Shown here piece by piece: positions 34,601 to 47,804 of a stretch of DNA of 64,000 bases. A program made the translations under genes and the position numbers. Positions within the stretch are counted from its first letter, which is position 1. The number at the start of each line of letters is the position of its first letter. The stretch is from the NCBI GenBank assembly GCA_003864495.1, contig ML133420.1, forward strand, positions 2,939,852-3,003,851. The letters run 5' to 3'. This DNA is from Nemopilema nomurai. Lineage: Eukaryota; Cnidaria; Scyphozoa; Rhizostomeae; Rhizostomatidae. The notes beneath the pieces are model-generated. The model was not told the origin of the DNA and did no database searches. It saw only the letters and a program-made list of their open reading frames with translations.

Positions 34601-37600
34601 AAGAGAAAGGCTCACAGGAATTTTTCATGAAATCAAGAAGAAGGTAGCAATTTGTTGATAATTATAATATATTTGTATAGTCAGGACCAATTTCTTTAAA
34701 TGCAGTTTACCAAGTATTTCCCATCTTGCAACGTTTGATGTTTTTCCGTGTTTGTGAATAAGAATTTTGTCACAAAATATCATTTTCCATCATATCATCA
34801 CCAATCATTAACATATGGACCATGTGTCTTACTGGTATTCTTCTTTTCCAGTTACAACTTTATTTTTATAACATCAAACTTATGAGTGATAGCTGCTTCT
34901 TCACTCAAAGTACTGCAACTGACCCTACTTTTCATCTGAAACTTAACAAAAAAAATGGTTTTAGGCTGACCTCACAAAGAAACAATCATTGCAGAAGTCT
35001 GTAATGGCTGATGATTTTGAAAGGCACAGAATGGAGCAAACTGACACATTTGACAATGATTTCTCCAAGTAAGCATGAAATTGACATTTTTTCAGTATTG
35101 TTATACTGTTTATTTTGTCTCACTTGCTAATGATTTTTAAATTGCTTAACAAAATTGAAATTTGAAGTAAGTTTGCCTTATTAAGAAATCTCAGAAAAAT
35201 TGTGTTCAAGTGTAACATTGCCAAGACAATATTAGGCCATTTGTAATTTTTTTATAGCCAATACATGACTAAGAATTAACAGACATCAACAGCCTAAGAA
35301 TCAATTGGTGTTTAATGCATTTTATAGAGAAGGACTAACGGTTAACTGTGAGGATTGGCATGGTTTCTACATTATTTTTTGCTTGTGGTTTAATTGTAAT
35401 AGTTGAAATTTCCATTGATAAGGCATGATACATGGATCTTCTTTCGCGGTGGGCAGTGCCATAAACTCAAGCTTGGCTTTAATGGTAGGATCCAGGAGTT
35501 GAAAAATGGTGAAAGTGATGAACTTGAGGAGGAGATTGGGACCAAAGAGAAAGTCTCTTTGCAAGAGGTTTCAATGACATATATTTCATTATAGAATGAT
35601 TTGCATTATTTATTTGTTGCTTTTTGATGCCTTTTTAAATGTTTTAGAAATTGATTTTTCTTAGGCCTTTATGATTTACCACATTTGTAAATTATGACCT
35701 TTTATGATGTCAAAGTTATGCAGGAGGTGGACTATTTGCTCTAGGAAAATTGTGTGCTGGCAAAATAAATTGTGCAAACATTTTTCTCAGGCCAACAAGC
35801 AATTTCTGGTGTACTACCTCTATCTTCACAGCAAATTTTATACAAAAATAGGGTAAGTCAATTTATAATAATCCTAATTAGTTTTCAAACCATTTCTTTA
35901 GAGAATTAGGTGTTTTCATGTGTCTGTCATTAGTAGTTGAAGGTAAGGAGTATTTATGACATGTGGACAATCTATTTCAATCATTTGTTGTTCACTATCC
36001 ATGAAAAAGCAGCAATATTGGTATGCCCAGCGAGTCCATCAGAATGTCTTTCTTTGAAGAAGTTTTGTGACTAGATATGCAAAACCTGCAGTGAGGCTTC
36101 TTTAATCATGTCACAAAAGGCAATTTGAGTTGCTCATCTTTGCTGGCATCCAGTTTTTGTAAGCATCAACCGTGAAGAAGGATGAATACATGTACATCTG
36201 CCTAGTCACTTTTCTTTACAGCTGAGACTTGGCATATAGCTCTTTTTCAGGCCTAAGTTGTCACTGATATGCTTTTTGTAGGTTTGAGCACATCATGACA
36301 GTTTATGAAGATGCAATGCAGTCTTTCAAACTGCTTTTAAACTCAAAGAAAGCATATTGCATCAAGAAGGAAAATTTGGTTAAATACATGGCCATAAACA
36401 TCTTCTCCGTCAACAATCTTCTCAAGACACTTGGTACCCAAATTTTTCAGCTGTAGATTAATGTTGTTGCTAAAGCTCTAGAGTCTAGTTAGTGCGTTGG
36501 CAGTTTTGACCTTGCTTCAAAACTGGTTGCTGCTGCTCCAGGGAAGCATTGTTTTCAACAGTGGTATGCATCAGTGCTATGTCCTCTGTGCTCCGTCTTT
36601 AGCCATTTCTTTCAAATATTACCTTTTTAGAAATAAACAAAAATACACTTTTATTCCTAACTAAGGCAAAACCACGCTTAAGTCGAGGAATTTGTCATTT
36701 TTGCAACCTGCGGATTAACAATTTTACATATCTTTTTTCACGTCTGACAGTTTTGCATAGTAAATTTTGATTATGGAAACTTTGAAACGACCAGCAGTAA
36801 GACCTGTTTCTTGTTTCGTAGAAGATAGTTCAGATTTCATGAAGGACTCTCCAATTGACGTTGCCATTGTTTTTGCTTTGGATATGGTGGGCAGAATTTG
36901 CCAGCGTTGCGTGATTTTGATGGAAAGCCATGGTCAGTGTAAACTTTCTCTCCTATTTCTTTGCACAATTGGAGTAACTTTTTTTTAGATATAATTTTAA
37001 TAGAATTTCTTAGGTTTTAACAGAATTTCATGTGTGGCACAAGGAGACGTTCAGTAACAGAGAAATAACAACCAGTTTTGTATGGAGTGAATTACTGTTA
37101 TGGTTATAGAAAAAGGCCACTCTCCTGATTAACATGATACAAATCTGTCAACTTCAATGGAGAATGAGAATTAACAATTTCTCATGTTTTTGAAATTTAC
37201 AATTACCACTCTAAGTTAAAGCTTTCCATTTTGTTTGATTCAATACAAATATTATCATCTTACCGCGAGTTATATGACAATTTTAGACACCGATGCATTG
37301 GATCAGCTTTTACCAGCAGTAAATACACTGATAAAGTGGATGTGTGGATACCTAGGAACTGTAAAGTGCTCATCTATCTGGTATGACTATGTGAATTTAT
37401 ACATTTTTATGACTTCGTGCATTTTTGTGACTTTGTGTATTTTGACTTGATTACGTTAAGCTATGTTCATTTGATAATTTTCCGCTGATTTGTGGCTGAA
37501 CTCCTTCGAAACAGATTGATTATGCATATTATGTGTTCTTCTTTTTGTTCTAAATTATAATTGACATCATTTGTGATCGTATACTTTGACGTCTTTTTAG

Positions 37601-40600
37601 CCAAATGAAGGACATCTGGGAAAACATTGTTCAATTTCTGAATGCCATTCGCAGTTATGAAGTCTTGCCCCCCGAAGAATCCGAAGGTGCTGCAAACCTC
37701 TCCTATTCATGCCGTCTTTCTATCTTTCATACCTGTGCAATTTTCATAAAAGCTAGTGTTTTCCTTTGGTGCAACACCCCTCGTTGATCGATTATGCAAA
37801 AAGCTGTATTTCCTTTCCCATGTTCCAAGAAATAATCTGACAATATCTCCACGTAGATGGCGAGCCCACCGGCCTCTTTGAAGACAGGTTCCTGTGTGGG
37901 TTTCAACCACTTTCAGAAATGGACAAGCCCTCGATGAATACCATTGCTGGGAACCAGGTAACCAATGAAATATCTTCTCCGCCTGCTATACGCCATTGAT
38001 CATCATTGAGTATCTTACTGCCAATTTTAAATGCCTGATAGAGTTCTAACAGATTTTTGTTGCGTTCTAGGAAAGAGCGGAGCGACTACTGAGATTGGAA
38101 AGTCTGAAGGATATTGCTTTCATGATATCGGAGAGTGGAAAGCTACCTGTCATATACAATGTCGATAGCAGGTCATTTGAAGTCCTCACTCCTGCAGTTG
38201 TGTTCAACTCCCCTACCAAGAACGGAACATCGTTATTGCTGGAAGAAAACGATAATGATTTGCAGGTGAATATCCATTTACATCTATTTTGACTTAGTAC
38301 CAATTCAAAGAGCATCGATGTTTTAATTGCTTCAATTCCTTTTGCATATATTTTATGGTTTATTAAAATTTGCCACGTATTTTGTGACAAATTATTGCTC
38401 TTTGTACTGTATGTCAGCGTTACAAAGTTGAAAATTTCTGCACTGGACTTTTTGTTTTCAATGCAAATGTGATTATTACCATGTAATACCTGAATATTTT
38501 AGGCTGGTATTACCATGTAATACCTGAATATTTTGAACTTTTGGATTGCCATGAATCATTTTCTTATGAACGTATTTCGAAATGCTTTGGTGTTGGGGTT
38601 TTCGGAATAAATTTTTGAAATGTTTTAGTGTCTGTTGCACGGAATGTGGTATATGGAATTTTAATAGATTGGTAAGCAGGTGCCATCAATCAAAGTAATG
38701 CAGCAATCCAATGCATCTTTTGCAGGACAATGACAGTGATGTCATCATCGAGGATGTGGCTGAGGACATTGACGAGTGAGTGTTTCTTGAGTTTTATCAC
38801 TGAACGCTCTTCAATTCTCTAATGTTTTGAGGGTGTCTTGCATTTGCAAATGATACGCTGTTCTAGTATTAGGCAAACCGTAGTTGAAGTTGTAGGTAGT
38901 AGATTATGTACCTTGTGGCATTGGTGATTGTTGAACTTTCTTTACAATGGTGAGTAGAAGCCGTCGACTTTGCCCAATCATTTCGCTAGCCTTGGCTGAC
39001 ATTGTCAAATAAACCGAACTTTGGGAAAACTTTATGTCATCAGTAAACATTGCTGATTGCAGAGATGCTGCAAGGCAAGCCCCTTTTGACCCAATCCTTT
39101 TAGTTGCAAATGACTGCTACTTTTCATTGAACCCGGTATATGTGCATCAATAGCAGCCCTTTTTGTTGTGTAAAATTCAATTCAGTTTGTTGTATTGACA
39201 TACCACGTACGCTTTTGCGTTCTAGCCGAGAGTTGCAGTACCTTAAAGAATTAAAGGTACGTCTATTAGACAGTCAGCAATGTTGATAGTCAATAAATAA
39301 ATGAGGCTCTACAGCAAGCTATATAACACAGCTAACCAATGACTTTTTTTGCTGGTTATACTTTAAAGCAACTAGGTAATGGTTTATTTTGCACAAGGTT
39401 CACGCATTTTTATTTTATGGGCCCTGCTTACTCTATGGATTGTGGTGATGTAGTGGTTTAGTAAAACGTAGTTGATTACTGACTTTGACATTTTTATTCA
39501 GGCAAAGAAGATGGAATTGACAGCCAAACTGACTGATCAAGCAAGGAAAAGACAAGAGAGAGCCGTACGTAGAATCACAAACTTCATTGTACTCTTTACA
39601 ATCATTTTCATTGGATTCTGATTTCCTTTGCCCCAATGTTCTTCATAAAACCATCGCTTACCTATCTATTGGTACCTAAATCTAAATATACGGGAATAAG
39701 TTTGATTTGCGCAATACAGTAGGCTTTTTCATGCAAAAGGATACCCAACAGTGTCCAGCTCTCGATCATTAAGAGTGTGAATTCAATTTCAGACCATCAT
39801 GGAATACAACGCGTCACAAGTCCATGTGATTTTAGAAAATCGTCCCAAGTACATTGTTCCGGACACCAACTGTTTTATCGATAATCTTGCTGGCTTGGAA
39901 AGGATAGTCGATTCGAAAGACTTTGACGTCATTCTTCCTCTTGTTGGTAATTTCATTTAGCATTCTACAGTCTGGCTTTAAATTTGAGAATTGTACGCCA
40001 TTTAGGCCCAGGCTACTATTTATGTCGATGATTCATTGAAGGAACGACATAAATGATAATAAATGTTTAATGTTTTAGAGTTTATCTAAGGCTTTTTCCA
40101 TTCACGCACTTTGTCAGGAATTTACCGTTTAGGCCATTAACATCACAGATCTTGCGATCTCAAAGTGAAGTTCTATGTGGAGCTCTCGTGCGTGTGAAAC
40201 TCTGACTTTTTACACTGCTAGTTAGTATGCGAAAAATAGTTCCGCTTTTTCTAGCAATTGTGAAGTTTTGTACCACAAAGCATTTTAAACAGCCTAAGTA
40301 TAGTTGATAGCATATGTTTATTAATCTTTTTCAGTGGTTAATGAACTGGATGGTCTGAAGAAGGGAAGGGACGTAGCAGTAAAATGCTCGAGCGATACTA
40401 ATTCATTGCATGTAAAGGAGCGGGCGAGGTGGGTAGAATCTATTTTCTGATCTGTTGCAGGAAATTCTTCCCAATCCTTGTTTGGTACTCACGTCTTCAA
40501 AGACTGCTATTTCGTTGTTTGTATCTTCTCCATACCTCTTTTTCAATAGCGAGGTATCCATATGAGCAACTTGAATTATTGAACTGTTGGATAACGACTT

Positions 40601-42576
40601 ATGAAAATGTAGAGACCGAATCCTTTAAAGATTTTGAAGTTGAAGTTAAAGGGGTGGTAATAATAAGGATGGTGGGAAATATTTGGAGAACAAGTGATAG
40701 ATGGTTGGAATGAGGGGGACTAGGGTGCAAGTCACTTCTTCGCTCTCTTCCTTAAACTATGTGCGTGGCTTTCATTTGATTGTGCGCTGCTGTAAACTGA
40801 GTAGGCGTGATATAGAAAGTATTAAAAAGCTGTTAGAACGTTCAAGAAATTGGTAATCGTGGATGGGGGGGGGGGGCTAGTACTGTAGGACAAGCACCTT
40901 GAAAATCTGTCACAGTTCATTGGGACACAATACAAGAAGTATAGGCCAAGGTCACTGCCTGACAGACTTGTTTATCCACAATTACCCTTGGCTGTTCGAA
41001 ATTTTGCATTTTGTTATTGATGATTTGAAGGACGAGCTGCAAAGAACAAGCCTGTAGATAACTCATTCGAATAGCTTCTTAATAGATAACTGCTTTGACG
41101 GCTTATAGATAACTGCTTCAGAATTGTGTTTAGAGGTAACTTTGTGTTCACTTGTGACTGCATTTTATCCAGTTTGTAGTGTGGTGTAGTGAAAGCATTT
41201 GCAACTTCTTTAAAACCCTTTGTTTTTTTTAATTTCTAGATTAGCTATGGAGATGTTGGAACGCCGTTTTAGCGAAGGAAACACGACGCTAAAGGCATTA
41301 ACAAGTGCTGGTACAGAACTAGATTCAATCGCGTTCAGAAATGAAGAATTCTCGCAGGATAAGGTGAATCTTTATACCTAAATTTCATCCACTAATTTTT
41401 CGATCAATCAAGTATGTCACATTGGAGATAAACTTCATTGACTTGATGTGCTTTTCATTAAACGATAACCAATAATGCAGTTCTACTGCCATAAGTCATG
41501 TTTAACTAATGCTTTCTGCCTTTTGATATCATGGCCAATTCCGCGTGGCACAGATTCGGATCTTTGAGCGAATGTGTGACTCTGTCACTTATTTTGAATA
41601 CTGTATAACGTATCTGGTGAATATTCCTTCAAACTGCTGACATTTTTATTCTTTGCAATGTCAAATTTTGTTTGTTTTGGTAATATTATAGAAATTCTCT
41701 AATCGTTATAATCTTTAAAAAGGCAATCTAGATTACGGTTCAAGTAGATATCCATTCCTGGCCAGTAATAGTTTTTATATCCATTGTTTGTATGATTTTG
41801 CGATATTTTTTCCATTTGTCAGAGACACCGCTTCTAATCTATTTGATTTAGAATACCTAAAGCGCCATAGCGCAAGTTGTTTTATTGGTCTATTGCATCA
41901 TAGGTTTTCCGTAATTCTATCAACTACTCTTCGTTTTTTACCACCTCAAATGTTGATTAAGTTCTTCAAAACCTTTTCATCATGACTCAAAGATTTGACT
42001 GCCCTCATTTCCTGTACTCCAGGGAAAGAACGATGATATAATCCTTTCAAGCTGTTTGCATTACTGCGACGAATCAATGACGAGATCTTCTGCAGGTTTG
42101 GAGCTTCGAAAACTATGCATTCATTAAATGTGTATTCAGCAACACTTTAACCCTCTAGGCTGTATGAAATTTTTATCAGAATACAATTTTGATCAAAGAT
42201 AATGCAAGTTGGTAGGATACTTTAGGAAGAAGGAAGAATTGGTTGAATAATCAATTTATTTTCCTATTCTATGCATAAAAAATAATCAATCTATTTTTTC
42301 AACCTATCTACAGTGTCCTTTCTGAAATGCTCCCCAGACATTTGCACAGTTTCCATAATTTTTCTCCTTGTATATGTATGATACTTCAGAATACAATTGT
42401 GCAAATTTTACATTTGTCAACATTTTTCATATTGCTCTGCAGGAGACAGCCCCGTTAGGCTTCAGAGATGCGTGGTTCTCCTGACAGATGACAGAAATCT
42501 CCGGTTGAAAGCTCATAGCCGGCAAGTACCGACTGTATCTTTGAGCGTCTTTCTAAAAATGGCCCGTTTGGCTTAG
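31632..42576 (+). CDS. SMG6: SMG6 / EST1A, PIN-domain endonuclease of nonsense-mediated mRNA decay
   Basis: Nineteen exons keep phase: 31632-33626, 34347-34643, 34965-35068, 35423-35567, 35791-35852, 36282-36433, 36822-36932, 37287-37380, 37601-37686, 37857-37957, 38071-38265, 38726-38775, 39226-39256, 39502-39564, 39793-39946, 40335-40428, 41240-41363, 42023-42095, 42443-42576. Product about 1354 residues (human about 1419). Exon 1 alone encodes 665 Lys/Glu/Ser-rich, probably disordered residues. Next come the 14-3-3-like/TPR domain (NGKSYNQLAVVAVKSKKKLD then AVYYYIRSLEASNP), an acidic stretch DVIIEDVAEDIDE, and the PIN nuclease domain (about 1180-1354). The PIN acidic residues are present: VPDTN (Asp1186), NDDIIL (about 1290-1291) and LLTDDRN (about 1326-1327), so cleavage of UPF1-marked mRNAs is expected. 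The ATG sits in catggcggagg, a strong start context. Confidence 0.97.
38475..38542 (+). repeat. 34-base tandem duplication in SMG6 intron 11
   Basis: The sequence attaccatgtaatacctgaa and its continuation occurs twice in direct succession. Confidence 0.85.
40224..40282 (+). repeat. Foldback-family terminal fragment in SMG6 intron 15
   Basis: This 59-base stretch appears identical to 1322-1380, the outer right arm and terminal extension of the palindromic element. It includes gttccgctttttctagcaat and ends accacaaagca. It lies in the short intron between exons ending at 39946 and starting at 40335, and shows that the family is dispersed. Confidence 0.9.
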
Positions 42577-42751
42577 TGGCTACCACCAGTCCCACTCTCT
42601 GGTATGCAAACAGCAAAAGATTTGTCGGGGCGTTTCTTCTGGTCCGTTGTTTAAATGCATTTCGGATCTCATGTTTGACTGCCGTGAGAGCTCTTTTCCA
42701 CATGGACATGATGTTCTCGTGCACTGTCTGTCTGGCTTGGTGAACCGACCC

Positions 42752-42900
42752 AGTTTCGTAAATGATTCCGGTTTCGTAAATGGACACGGATTCGTAAATG
42801 ATTCCGGTTTCGTAAATGGACCCGGATTCGTCAATGGACCCGGCTTTCTAAATGTACCCAGCTTCGTAAATGGATCCGGCTTCATAACTGGACCGCACCT
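42752..42900 (+). repeat. 18-base minisatellite downstream of SMG6
   Basis: About eight imperfect copies of ttcgtaaatggacccggt. Because 18 is a multiple of three, frames of over 100 codons stay open on both strands (for example repeating FVNGPG or FTKPES). I treat these as by-products. It starts about 175 bases after the SMG6 stop. Confidence 0.9.
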
Positions 42901-43311
42901 CTTCAAAGACCGAGTTGGGTTGATGGTCACAAGATACAGCTCTGAGAAAGTTGTTGTTGCTTCACCTACGCCACATTCAGCGAGTGTTTATGCCTAATAC
43001 TTCGACGTCTCCTTTCTTTGCCAGTTGGATTTTCATTTGCTTTAGTTTGTTGATCCTGCTTGGGTTTGCTCAACCCATGCTTTTTTGCTAGTGATGCATA
43101 TTATTTCATGGAAAATGCCTTCTATGAGAATGGTGGACATATGTTGTTAAGTTAAGATAATATTGTAGTTAGTAATGTGATTGCTACAGTATACTCTCCT
43201 AGTAGTCTTCCTTCAGTCCTATTTCAAGTTATTGAGGAAGCTGTCAATTGCTATTTACGTTCGTGTTAGCTGGGAAAAGTATTCGCTTTTATTTTGGAAA
43301 AGTATTCTTCC

Positions 43312-43485
43312 TTGCCCTATACTTCCCTGCCCAACACTTCCCTGCCCTATACTTCCCTGCCCGATACTTCCCTGCCCAACACTTCCCTGCCCTATACTTC
43401 CCTGCCCGATACTTCCCTGCCCTATACTTCCCTGCCCTATACTTCCCTGCCCTATACTTCCCTGTCCGATACTTCCCTGCCCCAT
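43312..43485 (+). repeat. 15-base minisatellite ccctgccctatactt
   Basis: About 11 copies, differing mainly at two positions (ctat, caac or cgat). The period is a multiple of three, so five overlapping frames on both strands stay open across it; none has other support as a gene. Confidence 0.95.
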
Positions 43486-44190
43486 TCACGGCACCAAGTG
43501 CCTTACTTGTCACGTTCGAAGAATAGGGCAAGAGAAAATACCGTCAAAGCCGTTTCATTTCGTGAGACCAATCCTCTGCTGGTATACTATATAACGGTGA
43601 CAGGGTTATGACGTGTTCCCTCTGGAAGTGTAAAGATTCTCTTAAGCTGTGCCATAATGTAACACAAGCGTTATGCAGTAAGTAGTGGGAATGTTGCTTC
43701 GCTTTGGGGATAACGAAGTCATTAGTCTTTTTGCTCTTAACATTGAACTTGATTCAGAGATGACAAACGCAGTGCTTCATATTTGTTCGTAGCTGTGACG
43801 TTTTGCTGTGTTCCATGATTTGTCTTGCCTCGATCATGAAACGGTGTCAATGAATTTCTTTCATTTCAAATAATTCTCAAGGCTTTTTAGATATTCTCGT
43901 ACTGTTTTTCTTGTGTATACACATTTTGACTGTATTTTTTCAAGAAGATCAAGATTAAGAAAGGACTTCAAGGAAGCTTCAATTTTTGTATTTTTGCAAA
44001 GATTTCATTATTCTTATGCTGGTAGTGTTGCCGTCCATTTTCACACACAAATATGTCTAGCCTGTCAATTGAAGGCCCAGCCTTCAAAGCAGACCCTGCC
44101 CAGAATGGTTACTATAACAAGTAGATTAATCGAGAGAAGTTCCTAAACGATTTCTATATGGCAGGAAATTTTTTATTGATAAAATGAATA
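43486..44190. other. Stretch between minisatellites
   Basis: No supported gene. A plus-strand frame from 43913 (77 codons) is unremarkable. Confidence 0.4.
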
Positions 44191-44193
44191 AAT

Positions 44194-45105
44194 GCAGTAA
44201 ACTCCCGCTTATCTGAATCCCGCCTATCCGAATCTGGCCTATCCGAATCCTGCCTATCTGAATCCTGCCTATCCGAATCTGGCCTATCCGAATCACGCCT
44301 TTCAAATCCTGCCTATCTGGATCCGGCCTATCCGAATCTGGCCTATCCGTATCACGCCTATTTGAATCCGGCCTATCCGAATCTGGCCTATCCGAATCAC
44401 GCCTTTCAAATCCTGCCTATCTGAATCCGGCCTATCCGGATCTGGCCTATCCGAATCACGCCTTTCAAATCCTGCCTATCTGGATCCGGCCTATCCGAAT
44501 CTGGCCTATCCGTATCACGCCTATTTGAATCCGGCCTATCCGAATCTGGCCTATCCGAATCACGCCTTTCAAATCCTGCCTATCCGAATCTGGCCTATCC
44601 GAATCCTGCCTATTTGAATCCGGCCTATCCGAATCTGGCCTATCCGAATCACGCCTTTCAAATCCTGCCTATTTGAATCCGGCCTATCCGAATCTGGCCT
44701 ATCCGAATCACGCCTTTCAAATCCTGCCTATCTGAATCCGGCCTATCCGGATCTGGCCTATCCGAATCACGCCTTACAAATCCTGCCTATCTGGATCCGG
44801 CCTATCCGAATCTGGCCTATCCGTATCACGCCTATTTGAATCCGGCCTATCCGAATCACGCCTTTCAAATCCTGCCTATCCGAATCTGGCCTATCCGAAT
44901 CCTGCCTATTTGAATCCGGCCTATCCGAATCTGGCCTATCCGAATCACGCCTTTCAAATCCTGCCTATTTGAATCCGGCCTATCCGAATCTGGCCTATCC
45001 GAATCACGCCTTTCAAATCCTGCCTATCTGAATCCGGCCTATCCGGATCTGGCCTATCCGAATCACGCCTTACAAATCCTGCCTATCTGGATCCGGCCTA
45101 TCCAT
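44194..45105 (+). repeat. 14/15-base satellite with higher-order structure
   Basis: The basic unit is cctatccgaatctgg with variants ending ccgg, cacg or cctg, and a 14-base form cctttcaaatcctg. Variants recur in a fixed order, giving a roughly 59-base block of four and a larger block near 298 bases (44579-44800 compared with 44877-45098). The left edge, cagtaaactcccgcttat, resembles the start of pogo/Tigger-type terminal repeats, so the array may have grown from a transposon end. Confidence 0.93.
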
Positions 45106-47804
45106 AGCACCATTGATCTGAGTGGTGTCGGATGAGTTACTTCAGCTAGGTGACTCGATTCTAGTGCCAGGAAGCAGATACAAGAAAAGGTAGTAGACTG
45201 TTATGCACCGGTAGTCTTCGTTCTGTTAATGCAAGTTATGACGTTCTGTTGAAATTGTAAAATCTCTTCGATGAAATTGCGGTATATTTCTGTCAAGATT
45301 AAAATGTAAAAACTCTATGTTCACAGGACAGAGAAAATTACCTCTGCTGATATAGATAGAGGTATTATTAGTGTTTCCCTTGATTCTGAATGTGATAAAA
45401 ATTCTGAATGTTTTCCCTTGCTTCATTTTGCTTTTCAGGGCCCTTGACCGGTATAGCCTGAGTTCCAAACCCCTAACTGAAGCTCTCTAGAGTCTGAGGC
45501 TATGAGTTATTACAGCTCATGTTCAGCTTGTTACTTTTATCTCCGGGCCTGGAAACATCATTTCCTGAAAGAAACGACCTTGCTTGACAGTGCGTTCAAA
45601 ACGCTAAGAAATAGTTTTCACAGTTTTCGTGCAATTACAACTACGTGGCTCATTCAACACAGTAGTCAAAAGTGATTGTTAACACACTGTACATCGACAT
45701 AATGAAAACATCGACAATTTACACCGAAAATCTTTTTAGTTGACGTAGACAAAACTCGTTGTTGCAAACTAATAGTGTTTGGGTTATTAGGCTGAGTTTT
45801 TATCGTTGATGACCATCAAGAGGACGCATACTGCTATAAACTGCCCCTTGTGTTTTTTCTCATAAACAATGTTAATCTTTCTCGCGTGATACCGCGATCG
45901 TGTTTTCCATGCTTTTACGCAATCTCATTAATCTCAAAGGACAAGTTTTTGTTCCCTTTGGTTTGGCTTTTGATTTCTGTTGTCTGCTTATTGCATTACC
46001 AATGTTGCTCTGTCAATCAAACCACCAGAAGAGGCTGCCCGCTGACATGCACAAACTGTGCCCTACGTTTTTCAATTCTAAAACAATCATCAACAAAAAC
46101 CATTAAATTTTGCATAAGGAGCACTTTGTCTTGATGCTAATCAGTGATGCAAAATTTTGCCAGATTAGGCCCGCAATATAGCTGAGCCTCTAATGACATT
46201 CCCAGTTGATTCAAAGTTAACCCAGCTCATGGTAGTCTGTGCTTACTCACTTGCGCAGTAAACATCTGGCCACTTAATCCAGAGTCGTCCACGTTCCCAG
46301 CTCCATCAAAGATTGATTAGATCTACGTTTCTGAAATGGTATTCATCGTTGTTCGTCATGGTGGTAAGTTTGCCTGTTCTCTTGTTTTGAGACTGCTTTT
46401 CTGCTTTTCCTAATTTCATAAATTTTAATACTCATGAACATGTATAGTGACGGATTTTCAAAATAATCTAAATGCGCTATTCTGAACTTTGTCTGGAAGA
46501 AGAAGGCAGGCTCATATGGTACAACGTTGCACCTGACCCATGTCACCATTTCAGTTGTAAGACATTGGCACAACTGTAGACATGAATCAGACACACCTAT
46601 TCGAAGATTTTTATCATTTCACAGGTCGTTATTAAACGCAAATGGATTTGGGTAGATATGAAAAGAAGCATTTGGAAATTAGATGAATCTTAGAGTATCT
46701 AAGACAACTTTTTCCTGAAGCTGAGATTTCCATGTTCTCCTTATCTGCTTGTCCTTCGGTATTAATTTGTGTCAATTAAGGACCATTTGTATAAATGCAT
46801 TATTTTTGTACCTTTAACATAAACTAATTCATTGGGTCCATATCTTCACTTATCGCTGCTCGAGTGAAGTTTCGGTCTACAAGCTGTCTAGCATGACTCT
46901 ACCTAAAATTGATTAGTTTACTGCCTGTCTTTTGAAATAATTTCCAGGCATTTTTAGCTGTTATGAATGATACAAATTCTTTCCTTAAGGAACGGAGAAA
47001 TCAAATCACATTATTGGATTTTATATCACATCTAAATAATTAAAAAGCAGAGTCAAAGAAAGTTATAATCTTCCTCCGGTTGCAATTTTTCATCATTCAA
47101 CCTTCTTCGTTACCAACGCAAAGCAAAAAGTCTTTTACAATCACTTTCATTGTTTAAGATGAAAATTATTGGTAAACTTTCTTCAAATATGACAATAACA
47201 TGCAAAACCTTCCTCCGACCTCCAGTCGTGGAGCCGTCAATTTTTCTAGACTCTATAAACAAGGCTTTACATCAATACACTGGACAAGAAGGAAAACGAT
47301 TTATAAGCATATATATCGACTTCATATAGATTAATTTGGCAGGTTTTGTAGAACAAGACAGCTCCAGCCATCCATGCGTAATGCAAAGGTTGCACAGCAA
47401 TCTAAGCTGCGTCAAGAACAATTTGATGGAATAAATCTCTGTTGTCTTTTCGCTGTCTTTAATCCTTCGTTGCCCTGCCAGCACAATGCAGATTCATGCA
47501 ATTTGCCAACAATAAATAGAACAATCTGATAACGCTTCTTTCAAATGAATCCCAGACAGGAAAGAGACACTTTTCAATGCCAACTGCATGGTAGCGACGT
47601 TGCTAGACAACATTAAACAACGATGCAGTTTGCAAAAGACAAGTAAGTCTTTTCCTGGCGCTGAATTCCATCAATTTTCAGAAAAAACTTTCTGCAATAA
47701 AATCTACTTTTGGCAATCATCATCATTGTCGTCAATTCAACATTGAAGCTCCTATATTGATCAAAGGAAGGTTTAAAGGATTTTCAGTTTGTAATTTTTT
47801 AATC
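45106..47804. other. Intergenic region
   Basis: Nearly 2.7 kb without a supported exon, repeat array or recognisable motif. Frames near 45850-46134 are AT-rich and hydrophobic by composition and were not accepted. Confidence 0.45.

Noticed and set aside
42455..42997. Frames of 110-116 codons with FVNGPG / FTKPES repeats on opposite strands
   Set aside because: By-product of the 18-base minisatellite; the start of the region overlaps the last SMG6 exon in another frame.
43181..43611. Overlapping frames of 76-137 codons on both strands encoding repeats such as QGSIG or AGKYR
   Set aside because: They arise because the 15-base repeat period is divisible by three; no splice sites, conserved flanks or strand preference support a gene.
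45850..46134. Hydrophobic 94-codon frame
   Set aside because: The hydrophobicity follows from T-rich sequence; there is no splice or homology support.
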